Of a stretch of DNA of 64,000 bases, positions 45,398 to 53,553 are shown piece after piece. Source of the stretch: Sphingomonadales bacterium (GTDB taxonomy: Bacteria; Pseudomonadota; Alphaproteobacteria; Sphingomonadales; Sphingomonadaceae); contig JAIYAY010000005.1 of NCBI GenBank assembly GCA_027488785.1, positions 1 through 64,000 on the forward strand, in the 5' to 3' direction. Position 1 is the first letter of the stretch. Every line of letters starts with the position of its first letter. A model generated the notes under the pieces. It saw only the letters and a list, made by a program, of their open reading frames with translations, was not told the DNA's origin and did not search any database. A program made the translations under genes and the position numbers.

Positions 45398-46192
45398 GTG
45401 AAAGTAGATCTCTCAACCACAATAAACCTTCCCGCCGAGGCTGTCTGGGCGGAAGTGCAGACTGCGCCGTTACTGATGCACATTGCGTGGCCGCTAATGC
45501 GGTTTGTGGCAGTAGGTAAAGGGCCGCGTAACGCATTCAAAGATGGTGGCCGCTATCTTATGAAACTGCGCCTGTTCGGTTTCCTGCCGTTTGGAACGCA
45601 ATGGATCGTAACCTCGCTGCACGAACCTGAAAACGGCACATGGCCCAAGCGCCTTCGCGACGACGGCCACAGCGCGATGATCAGGAAATGGGATCATTGG
45701 ATTACGGTTGCGCCAAATCCAGATGGTGGCACAGATTACAGAGATGAAGTCGAGATTTCGGCAGGTGTGCTGACCCCCTTTGTTTGGATCTTCGCGCAAC
45801 TTTTCTACCGACATCGGCAGCGACGCTGGCGCGGGCTTGCGGCTACGTTGCATACCCGCCGTCTGATCAAACATGAGATGTCAGACTTTGAGAAAGCCCG
45901 CTTAGAAGGCGATAGGGACTCCGCATGGCGAGCACTCGAACGCGCACATATCATCTCGCAGCCATTTCTTGGGCCTCATCTTGGCAATCACCGGGCAATG
46001 CTGAGATATGCAATCGAGCAGCGCGATTGGCGTGAAGTTATGGGGCAGCTAGTCAGGATTGCTCTTGCGCCACTAGGCGCGCTGACTGGACGTATTCCTA
46101 TCGGCAACACTGGACGGTCGAACGTCAGTGCGTTTCAGCAAATGCATATTCCAGATGATTTGCGCCGCGCAATCGAACGCAAGCTACGGTGA
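45398..46192 (+). CDS. SRPBCC domain - DUF3703 fusion protein
   Basis: A 264-residue protein starting at GTG 45398 with GGAGGGA upstream. Residues 1-150 look like an SRPBCC/START-like ligand-binding fold (DLSTTINLPAEAVWAEV, DHWITVAPNPDGGTDYRDEVEI). Residues 155-264 match DUF3703 (RAHIISQPFLGPHLGNHRAMLRYAIEQRDWREVMGQLVRIALAPLG and GNTGRSN). DUF3703 is usually a stand-alone protein of about 120 residues, so this is a fusion. A 12-codon frame starting at 45363 ends in TGA overlapping the GTG and could couple translation. Function unknown. Confidence 0.75.
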   Translation: MKVDLSTTINLPAEAVWAEVQTAPLLMHIAWPLMRFVAVGKGPRNAFKDGGRYLMKLRLFGFLPFGTQWIVTSLHEPENGTWPKRLRDDGHSAMIRKWDHWITVAPNPDGGTDYRDEVEISAGVLTPFVWIFAQLFYRHRQRRWRGLAATLHTRRLIKHEMSDFEKARLEGDRDSAWRALERAHIISQPFLGPHLGNHRAMLRYAIEQRDWREVMGQLVRIALAPLGALTGRIPIGNTGRSNVSAFQQMHIPDDLRRAIERKLR

Positions 46193-46390
46193 TGAGCGAG
46201 TGGCGGCTTTTCGAAGATAATCACTAAGGGCCGCCTTTCAGCATCCCCCCACTTTCGGTCATCTGTCTTTATAAAATTGTGTCTGCTTTTGGTTGTTTCA
46301 ACCAGCATCGAGAATGTCTGCAACTGGGCGCAAAGCTGCCGTTACGGTCCACAAAAAGTTTGTCATGTTGGCTGCACAGGTTTGATGTTT

Positions 46391-47803
46391 TTATACACCC
46401 GCCAACTGAACCAGCTGAACCGCCTTCCCCATCCTTGAAAAATGCCAGCTCAAAAACTGACTGATGGAATCGACCTGGTCATCGTGACGGCCGTGCGGAA
46501 AGCTCGCGATCTCGGCCCGAAGATCATCAAGCCAAGGCGCCCGCTCAGGCAGCCAGACATGGCCAGCTTCGATGCGGGCTGATTGCGCATGCAAACGGGT
46601 TATTTTGTCATCTTTTGGCAGGAACGCGGTTGGATAGGGAATGCCATGATGCTCTGAACGAAGCTGCTGGATGAGGGATGTTCCTGACCCTTTGTCTTCA
46701 ATGATGATGTTGCGGGCTTTCCATTGGGTTGCCTGTTCTACAATGTGCCGCTTTAGCGATGGAAAATCTCGCCGCGCCCGATCAACGTCAAGAAGATATA
46801 GGTCACTTCCGGCCACACCCCACGTTGTGCATACACTAAAGTCATGCTGTTCGTCTGCCTTTGAGGCTGTATCCCATGATTGGCAGATGGTCATTGCATG
46901 TTGTGGTGGCGGAACCGCGAAGCGCATGAACCAGGCCCACTTCACAACTTCGCCGTCGGGCGGAACTGGGCACTGTTGATACTGCGCCGAGAAGATCGTC
47001 GAGCCTAGTGCCAGCTTGAGCCCTTCAAGGACGGCTAGTGTTTCGCGCGCAGGGTGGAGGATGTCACCTGCCTTGCGGTCGTATACCTTGCCTGGTCCAA
47101 TCGGGATCTGCGTATCCTCCTCGGCAATAGCCGGCAATCTGAGTGTAACCCAATCATCAAGCGCATCAACATGCCCTGCCAGGTCATCCATGTGCAGGCG
47201 CTGCTGTACAAGAATGATTGCGTCGTTCGCCTTGTTGTTAAGCCGGGACAGTAGGGTTCGGCTGTACCATGCGTTGACGGCCTCACGCTTTGTCTGCGAC
47301 ATCGCATCTTCAGGCTTCAGCGGATCATCAATGATAATGAGATTGCCACCGCGACCCGTAAGCGTTCCACCAACAGATGTTGCATAGCGGTAACCACGCT
47401 TGGTAGTTTCGTAATTGCTTTCCTGGTTCTTATCGGCGCTTAGCCGTGTCTCTGGAAAGAGCGCTTTGTACCATGGCGCCTGCATGACAGCGCGACAATC
47501 CGCCGCGTGCTTTGCAGCAAGGTCGTTGGAATAACTGACCGTGATAATCTTGGCGGTCGGATCATGGCCAAGGACAAAGGCTGGGAATGCGACGGAAGCG
47601 CAAACAGACTTAAGCGAGCGCGGCGGCACCTCAATCTTAAGCCGACGGATTTTACCAATCCGCACCAACTCCAGGTGATAACACAGAGCCTCAAGGTGCC
47701 AATTGGGCAGAAACTGTTCACCAGGGCTCACGGTCGTAAATGCCTTTCGCGCAAAGCTATGCAAATTGCGACGCAGCAGAGCATCGAGAAGCCGGCTATC
47801 CAT
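46391..47803 (-). CDS. terL: Phage terminase large subunit
   Basis: A DNA-packaging motor protein of about 470 residues from ATG 47803. The ATPase has a Walker A-like PPRSLKS (60-66), Walker B NLIIIDD (154-160) followed by PLKPEDAMSQTKREAV, and coupling residues near IILVQQRLHMDDLAG. The C-terminal nuclease domain has SWDTASKADEQHDFSVCTTWG, IEDKGSGTSLIQQL and HDDQVDSISQF. It overlaps the DUF5681 gene by eight bases. No portal, capsid or tail genes follow, so it is an orphan module, although the protein itself looks intact. Confidence 0.9.
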   Translation of the reverse strand: MDSRLLDALLRRNLHSFARKAFTTVSPGEQFLPNWHLEALCYHLELVRIGKIRRLKIEVPPRSLKSVCASVAFPAFVLGHDPTAKIITVSYSNDLAAKHAADCRAVMQAPWYKALFPETRLSADKNQESNYETTKRGYRYATSVGGTLTGRGGNLIIIDDPLKPEDAMSQTKREAVNAWYSRTLLSRLNNKANDAIILVQQRLHMDDLAGHVDALDDWVTLRLPAIAEEDTQIPIGPGKVYDRKAGDILHPARETLAVLEGLKLALGSTIFSAQYQQCPVPPDGEVVKWAWFMRFAVPPPQHAMTICQSWDTASKADEQHDFSVCTTWGVAGSDLYLLDVDRARRDFPSLKRHIVEQATQWKARNIIIEDKGSGTSLIQQLRSEHHGIPYPTAFLPKDDKITRLHAQSARIEAGHVWLPERAPWLDDLRAEIASFPHGRHDDQVDSISQFLSWHFSRMGKAVQLVQLAGV

Positions 47804-48200
47804 TGTGCTTATCGCTATGTCCCCCGATGTCAAACAGGCCTGCATCCCGCAGGATCGCCGCATCTTCGGCCAGCAGCGCGCTCAGGCTTTCCTGTCCCTT
47901 GTCGTCGGCATGGTGAACTTGATGCAGATTGATCAGCAGTTGCAAAGATTTGTGGTCCCCGCCCAGCGCCTTTTCACGAACCCGCCAGACAAGTGCGGTC
48001 ATCGTACTCACATTTTTACGCCGACCGTTGACCGTTACAGGCACCGGCATTGCCATGGCCCGCGCAATTTCGCTGGCAAGGTTGCGTTGCCCCTTTGGGC
48101 GCCCCTTGGGGTTACCTGAATGGCCAGGCTTAAAGCGGCTGTGCACTGGCGGTCTGCCATAGCCCACCTTGCCTTCGTCGTTGTCGTCGGTGTCAGACAT
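47796..48200 (-). CDS. DUF5681 protein (putative small terminase-like)
   Basis: A 134-residue protein from ATG 48200; the longer frame to 48278 lies inside the methylase gene. The DUF5681 core SRFKPGHSGNPKGRPKGQRN is at residues 21-40, followed by a basic helical region. DUF5681 proteins commonly sit just before terminase large subunit genes and may be the DNA-recognition subunit; that role is inferred. It is joined to both neighbours by 8-base overlaps. Confidence 0.85.
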   Translation of the reverse strand: MSDTDDNDEGKVGYGRPPVHSRFKPGHSGNPKGRPKGQRNLASEIARAMAMPVPVTVNGRRKNVSTMTALVWRVREKALGGDHKSLQLLINLHQVHHADDKGQESLSALLAEDAAILRDAGLFDIGGHSDKHNG

Positions 48201-49524
48201 GGTCGCCTCCCATGCCGGCTGATTGCGCACGCTGCGTAAATGATTGGCCTGTTGGCACGTGAACCGGTGCTTCACCAAAGGTCGCTTGATAGCGCCGCAA
48301 GATCACATCGCAGTAAAGCGGATCGAGTTCGATAAGGCGCGCTGTCCGCCCGCTATGGGCAGCAGCGATCAATGTCGTGCCAGAGCCCCCGAACCCATCA
48401 AGCACAATCTCGCCTGGATCGCTGGCATCGCGCAAAATGTCGCAGATGAGGTCCAGCGGTTTAACCGTCGGGTGCCAGCCAAGCTCCTCCTCGCGCCCCG
48501 CTTTGAAAGTGTTGGCCCCGGCATAGGTCCATAGGTTCGAACGGTGTCGGCCATTGGCGCCCAGCTCAACATTGTTAACATGGGGACGCTTACCCTTTTT
48601 GTAGACTGCGACCAGCTCATGTTGGGAGCGATAAAGCGAACCCATACCCGCATTGCTCTTTGCCCAAACGCACAGGTTGAGCCAGTCATCATAGACAGCC
48701 TGACCGGCACTCAAAAGTTCGGGCAGATGCCGCCAGTCCATAAACACATAGTGCAAGGACCCATCGCGGCTGGCCCTCGCCATGGCTTCCAGCGATCCGC
48801 AAAGAAACTGCGTAAATTCGTTTGAACTTAGCTCCCCTGAACCTTGAACAAACTCGCGGTGTTTATTGCGACCAAGTCCCGAAACATGCCCACCAATCTT
48901 CACATTATAAGGCGGATCAGTAACCACGAGACGGGCCTTCTCGCGGCCCATTAGCTGGCTGTAGCTCGCAGGATCCAAAGCATCCGCACATAACAGGCGG
49001 TGCTCGCCCAGCTGCCACAAATCACCAAGTTGGCAGACTGCCGGGCCTGCGGCAGGCTCTTCGATACCGTCGTCTTGGACTGGACTGGCGCCAGCATCGA
49101 TGATGAGCCCGACTTCACGCAATTCAAAGCCGGTAAGTGTTACGTCAAATTCAAGCGCACCAAGTTCGCCAAACTCAATTGCCAGCAGCTCCCGGTCCCA
49201 TCCGGCTTTCTCGGCCAGCCGATTGTCGGCAATAACATAAGCACGCTTTTGGTCTTCGGTCAGCCAATCCACACACAAGGTGGGAACCTCCGAAAGCCCT
49301 AATATGCGCGCAGCGGCAAGGCGCCCGTGTCCCGCGATCACTTCGCCCGACGAATCAACCAGCACTGGATTGGTGAAACCAAACGTAGTGATGCTCCGGG
49401 CCAGTTGCCGCAGCTGCTTCTTGGAATGGGTGCGTGCATTGCGGGGGGCTGCACGCAGGGTTTCGATACGGGTAAGTTTAGCTTGAGGAAGGCGCACGTG
49501 CGCCGGACACAAAGAGGATGACAT
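48193..49524 (-). CDS. ParB-domain DNA modification methylase
   Basis: A 443-residue protein from ATG 49524. Residues 15-110 form a ParB/Srx-like nuclease-fold domain (NPVLVDSSGEVIAGHGRLAAARILG). The second half is an N4-cytosine/N6-adenine methyltransferase of the DNA methylase N4/N6 type, with DPPYNV (203-208) before the target-recognition region and the SAM motif GFGGSGTT near 377. No restriction enzyme is adjacent, so it is a solitary methylase, probably phage-derived. It is first in the packaging module. Confidence 0.9.
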   Translation of the reverse strand: MSSSLCPAHVRLPQAKLTRIETLRAAPRNARTHSKKQLRQLARSITTFGFTNPVLVDSSGEVIAGHGRLAAARILGLSEVPTLCVDWLTEDQKRAYVIADNRLAEKAGWDRELLAIEFGELGALEFDVTLTGFELREVGLIIDAGASPVQDDGIEEPAAGPAVCQLGDLWQLGEHRLLCADALDPASYSQLMGREKARLVVTDPPYNVKIGGHVSGLGRNKHREFVQGSGELSSNEFTQFLCGSLEAMARASRDGSLHYVFMDWRHLPELLSAGQAVYDDWLNLCVWAKSNAGMGSLYRSQHELVAVYKKGKRPHVNNVELGANGRHRSNLWTYAGANTFKAGREEELGWHPTVKPLDLICDILRDASDPGEIVLDGFGGSGTTLIAAAHSGRTARLIELDPLYCDVILRRYQATFGEAPVHVPTGQSFTQRAQSAGMGGDHV

Positions 49525-50153
49525 GGCAAATCGCCTTTTCGAACAGAGGAATGAGAGTTCCGAACTTCGCAATGACGTCCACAGGACACGCCTGGCCGAA
49601 CCAGACTGTCATTGCTCACACTTCGGTCGAGGCTCAGCCTCTCATCGGAAGGCACAACCTTCCTGTGTTCGTCGGAGCGATCCCCGAGTGGAGGGCTCAG
49701 CCCTCAATCCCAATCAAGCTCTGCTATAAAAGGGATCAATCATCCTTTGATGACTGGGGTCAGTTTACACGTCAGCGAGATACCACGCAAGTATCCCCGG
49801 ACAATTTTTTCATCGTAAATCTCTGAAAATACAAAGAGGATTTTACAATTTCCCTGTTACGGCGAAATGAAATCCCTGTTTTTCATTAAGCGAATTTGCG
49901 TGCCCAAGGCACGGAAACCTTCATTCCCTAACAGGATCAGCAGCAATTCAGGCGCCCAGAATGCGATATTCCCTGAAAAATCCCGTAAATCAGGGAAGTT
50001 CCTGCCAGAGACCGGTTCGCCCCAGACTGCACCGCGCACCATTTCTTAATCAATCGATATAGGACAAAGATCGTTCCTATGGCGGGCTGCATTTGGTCCA
50101 GTCAGTTTTGATCCCACAAGACGGGCTATTGGGCCCAGCGAAAGCCGCCCGTC
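49525..50153. other. Intergenic 629 bases with palindromes, no gene
   Basis: No credible gene. Two odd palindromes are present: GAGGCT-c-AGCCTC at 49629-49641 and GAGGGCT-c-AGCCCTC at 49691-49705. From 49850 to 50040 the motif TCCCTG/TTCCCT recurs five times, a composition seen in degenerate intergenic repeats of alphaproteobacteria; a 60-codon frame there (49867-50049) has no domain. This may be the eroded end of the phage module. Confidence 0.4.
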
Positions 50154-51404
50154 TCAATTCCATTTCGGTGTTTTACCAAAGTCTGCTTCGCGAAACGGCG
50201 TATCGTTGAACAGATAGGGATAATAAAAGCGCCGCAGCCGTTCATGATAGAGGCGAATGCGATCCTGATAGGCGAGGCTTGCACGCATATCCGTTTTTGC
50301 CCAGCGATGGAGAAGCGTCTGGACGCCAACGGCAGGCAGGAGGACGCCGGTATGCGCCGTCCAGCTATCGCGTTTTTCTAGACCCGCACGGTATGCCTTC
50401 GCTTGCGGTGCTGCGGCAAGATCGCCCAAATGCTGAAAAGCGTAATACCATTTCCAGTGGAACCCACTTTCGATAGGCTTGGTATTTCTCCATTCGGGAT
50501 GGACTATAAAAAAAGCCTGCATAGTTTCATCTTTGGGCAGGTCCCAACCGCCATGAATTTTTTCACGCTGCGCAAGCGTGAGCTCTACACCCTGACGCAC
50601 CGGCACTGCCATGTTGATAGCGAGATGCGCCATAGCCGGAAGGATTAAGGTGAGTACGAGCCAGCTTGCTGCCAATGTAGCGGCGTTGGTAACGGAGCTC
50701 CAACCCCAGCTACCAATCCACAGGCAGAGCAGAGTCCAGAAGACAAGATAAGCTGCTGAGACCAGAAAGAACATCGCGACGCCGCCAAAGCTCGCGCCGG
50801 AGAGCATAGCGCCAACTGCAAAGGGAAAGGCTAACATTAGCCACAACGAACCAAGCCGCAGGAAAATGCGCCGTCGCCATAAACCGCGCTCGCTTCGCGC
50901 CATGGCAGCGAGCAGATTGAAACGGCCTGCCTCTCGTTCACCCGATTTCAGGTCGTGGAACAGGATGATGACGAACAACGGTGCGATATATGTCAGCACA
51001 AACGCCCAGTCGAACCGGCCCGGCAGCGCCAGTTCTGCATTGTAATTTTCGCTCTCGTAAAGTTGCGCTTCAAGTCCCAGCGCTCGAACACGCAAGATAT
51101 AAGGCGCAACATCGCGCTGGCCGATGGCCGCAAAGGCGAGTGCGGATGGCGCGTCCCATGTCGCATGGAAAGTGTAATAAGCGGCATTTCCGGCATCCCC
51201 TTCCTTGGACACCCATTTGGCAATGGCCGCGACATCCGCTTTCTGTTGCGGCTGGATACGCGCGATAACATCTTGCTGACGTGACATCTCGGTCATGCCC
51301 GCCCAAACACTGGCGATGGACAGGATCGCCATTAACAAAAGTGCAGGCAGTGCCAAACGTTGCCGCAGAAAAAGCCGCGCTTCGAGAATCCATAAAGGGT
51401 TCAT
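50154..51404 (-). CDS. ABC-2 type permease, DUF3526 family (second permease)
   Basis: A 416-residue inner-membrane protein with about six helices: one near residues 18-36, then a large extracytoplasmic loop (about 37-135), and a cluster between 138 and 270 (including FVLTYIAPLFVIILFHDLKSGEREAGRFNLL). This is the DUF3526/ABC-2 topology. It overlaps the first permease gene by four bases and is last in the TonB-receptor operon. Export or import direction and substrate are unknown. Confidence 0.82.
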   Translation of the reverse strand: MNPLWILEARLFLRQRLALPALLLMAILSIASVWAGMTEMSRQQDVIARIQPQQKADVAAIAKWVSKEGDAGNAAYYTFHATWDAPSALAFAAIGQRDVAPYILRVRALGLEAQLYESENYNAELALPGRFDWAFVLTYIAPLFVIILFHDLKSGEREAGRFNLLAAMARSERGLWRRRIFLRLGSLWLMLAFPFAVGAMLSGASFGGVAMFFLVSAAYLVFWTLLCLWIGSWGWSSVTNAATLAASWLVLTLILPAMAHLAINMAVPVRQGVELTLAQREKIHGGWDLPKDETMQAFFIVHPEWRNTKPIESGFHWKWYYAFQHLGDLAAAPQAKAYRAGLEKRDSWTAHTGVLLPAVGVQTLLHRWAKTDMRASLAYQDRIRLYHERLRRFYYPYLFNDTPFREADFGKTPKWN

Positions 51405-52846
51405 GCCGATGCCTCCAGTCGCCTGACCGCAAAGTGCGCGCCAAGGAGTAAAGCGACAAGCCAGGTCAGTAGCATTGCAAAACCCGGGAAAGCTGCCTTC
51501 ATTTTTTCTGTCGGCGCAGCATCGCGATAACGGAAGTCAGGGACGTCTTGCCAATTCTTCGGATCGATCCGCACACGGCGGGCAGCCTCTGGATCCGTGT
51601 TGCGATTGCTGTCGTCGGTATAGCCGATAGATTTCGTCTGCAATTCATTGAGCTGCTGCACAATGGCGAAGCGATAAGCCTCCGATTGCGAAAGAAAACG
51701 TCGATGCCCCTCAAGATCGGTCCCCGCAATCGCCATCGAGGCTCGGCGCAGTGCGATGGCCGGGCTTACTAGACCTGCCAAATCTGTTTGCTGGCTTTGC
51801 GCTTTTTGCGCTTCAAACTGTCGCGTTGCATAATCATCAAACAGTTTTGATGTTAGTTTTTCCCCTTCTAAAGCCAACAATCCACGATAGTTGACCGGCA
51901 AGTCTTCAACCTTATCCACGCCATATTGTTGAAGTGTTCGCGCCTTGAAAGCGTTGAAAAAGGGATCGTCAGGATTATGACTATCACCCATCGCGCGTAA
52001 ATCCCTCTGGATTGCAATATCGGTTTCCAATCTCGTAAGCACTGGATGTGCTGCGAGCGCCAGATCCGGCGCAATGCGAGGCAGCAGGATCACGGCAAAG
52101 GCCCATATCCCGATCAGCGCCATAAGCGCGGTGCGTGCCTGAGCAGCAAATGCTGAAGCTAATGTTATCAATAACACCCAGATAGCAAAATAGAGCGCAT
52201 AGCCGCCAAGCATTAAGAGGCCGGAAACGAGCGGCGCACTCTCCACCACCATCAGCCAGCCCAATGCAAACGCAGCCGGCGCCAGCATCAACGCGGCCAC
52301 AGCAGCCAACCCCCATGCCTTGCCCAACAAAAGGCTGCGCGCAGATACGCCGTGCGCAAATAGCTGTCGGATTGTTCCGCGCTCACGTTCGCGCGCCACT
52401 GCGCCAAAGCCAATAAAGATCAACATCAATGGAGCGAGCGCTTGTAAGATGAAAGCTGGGGTGAGTTGTCCGAAACGTATGAGGAGCGAGCTTTGTCGCA
52501 CATCGCCAAAGTTGGCGCTGTTTTGCCTATGCCCTTCAAGGTAAATTGTATTACCGGTAAATGCGTCAACACCGGGATCAAATGCCGCAAGCACCGGCAG
52601 CGGTCGGAAAACGAAATGACCGTAATGTACCATGCGGTGTGGGTGACGCGCAGGGGCACCATCAAACGCCGCATCGGCCTGTTGCTGAAAACGGGCGCGA
52701 ATGGCATCGCTGTTATCACGGCTCGTAATGGACGTCAGCGCAGCCAGAATCGACAACGCAATCAACATCAACAGCCCAAGCATAGCGACGCGATTGCGTC
52801 GCAGCAGCCGCCATTCATCGCGCGCAATCAGCCGTATCGCATTCAT
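51401..52846 (-). CDS. ABC-2 type permease, DUF3526 family (first permease)
   Basis: A 481-residue permease of the same superfamily. Helix 1 is at residues 20-40, a long periplasmic domain follows to about 130, then helices including FILQALAPLMLIFIGFGAVARERERGTIRQLF (the ABC-2 core) and several more to residue 265, a second periplasmic region, and a final helix at 455-472. It overlaps the ATPase gene by four bases. The two permeases probably form a heterodimer with the ATPase. Confidence 0.83.
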   Translation of the reverse strand: MNAIRLIARDEWRLLRRNRVAMLGLLMLIALSILAALTSITSRDNSDAIRARFQQQADAAFDGAPARHPHRMVHYGHFVFRPLPVLAAFDPGVDAFTGNTIYLEGHRQNSANFGDVRQSSLLIRFGQLTPAFILQALAPLMLIFIGFGAVARERERGTIRQLFAHGVSARSLLLGKAWGLAAVAALMLAPAAFALGWLMVVESAPLVSGLLMLGGYALYFAIWVLLITLASAFAAQARTALMALIGIWAFAVILLPRIAPDLALAAHPVLTRLETDIAIQRDLRAMGDSHNPDDPFFNAFKARTLQQYGVDKVEDLPVNYRGLLALEGEKLTSKLFDDYATRQFEAQKAQSQQTDLAGLVSPAIALRRASMAIAGTDLEGHRRFLSQSEAYRFAIVQQLNELQTKSIGYTDDSNRNTDPEAARRVRIDPKNWQDVPDFRYRDAAPTEKMKAAFPGFAMLLTWLVALLLGAHFAVRRLEASA

Positions 52847-53553
52847 GCGGCGACTGCCTCTCCATAACGGCGGTGGAGTGCCATGACATCAAAACCTTGC
52901 GCGCGGTTTACTTCTTCCACGATGCGCCCTGCATCAAGAAAGCCGATCCGGTCGGCGCAATCCGCCGCCCCGAGTAAGTCGTGCGTCACCATCAGGATGG
53001 CGGTACCGCGGGCCTTTAGTGTCGAAAGCAGCGCATTGAAATCCGCTGTCGCTCTAGGATCGAGGCCGGACGTAGGCTCGTCGAGTAATAGCACCGGCAC
53101 CTGCCGCACTACTGCAAGCGCAATGGCCACCTTTTGCCGCATCCCCTTTGAAAAACCCGATAGATTTCGGCTGCGCGCCTCACTCTGCAGACCAGCAGCA
53201 TCAAACGCAGCTTCAATGTCCGTATTACTGTGGGATTCACCCGCCAATGCCAAGAAATAATCGACATTCTCTCGCGCGGTCAGATGTTCATAGAGCGCAA
53301 CATTTTCGGGAAGATAGGCCATTTTGTGGCGCGTCGTTTCTGGATCGTTTGCCGGATCAGCTCCAGCCACAACAACCTTCCCTGCGCTTGGTTTCAAAAA
53401 ACCCAGCAAGGTCGAAAGCGTGGTCGATTTGCCCGCGCCATTGCCGCCCAGCAGCGCATAGATTTCACCTTCCGCGACTGAGAGCGACAGATTATCGAGT
53501 ACCGCCTTATTACCACGTTCGACGCACAGTCCAGAAATTTGAATGACAGCCAT
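52843..53553 (-). CDS. ABC transporter ATP-binding protein
   Basis: A 236-residue ATPase from ATG 53553, overlapping the TonB receptor stop; the longer frame to 53637 lies inside the receptor gene. Walker A is GGNGAGKST (36-44), the Q-loop position reads LPE as in many ABC-2 exporters, the signature is LSGFSKGMRQK (131-141), Walker B is VLLLDEP (154-160), and the H-loop is VTHD (His191). It energises the two DUF3526 permeases encoded next. Confidence 0.93.
   Translation of the reverse strand: MAVIQISGLCVERGNKAVLDNLSLSVAEGEIYALLGGNGAGKSTTLSTLLGFLKPSAGKVVVAGADPANDPETTRHKMAYLPENVALYEHLTARENVDYFLALAGESHSNTDIEAAFDAAGLQSEARSRNLSGFSKGMRQKVAIALAVVRQVPVLLLDEPTSGLDPRATADFNALLSTLKARGTAILMVTHDLLGAADCADRIGFLDAGRIVEEVNRAQGFDVMALHRRYGEAVAA

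Noticed and set aside
41160-46280. Shared 14-mer CTTTATAAAATTGT at 41160 and 46267 as a duplicated promoter
   Set aside because: Several chance 14-base matches are expected in 64 kb, the sequence is A/T rich, and the second site is not positioned before a gene.
49867-50049. 60-codon ORF after the packaging module
   Set aside because: It spans a repeat-like stretch with recurring TCCCTG and no recognisable domain; both strands are open by composition.
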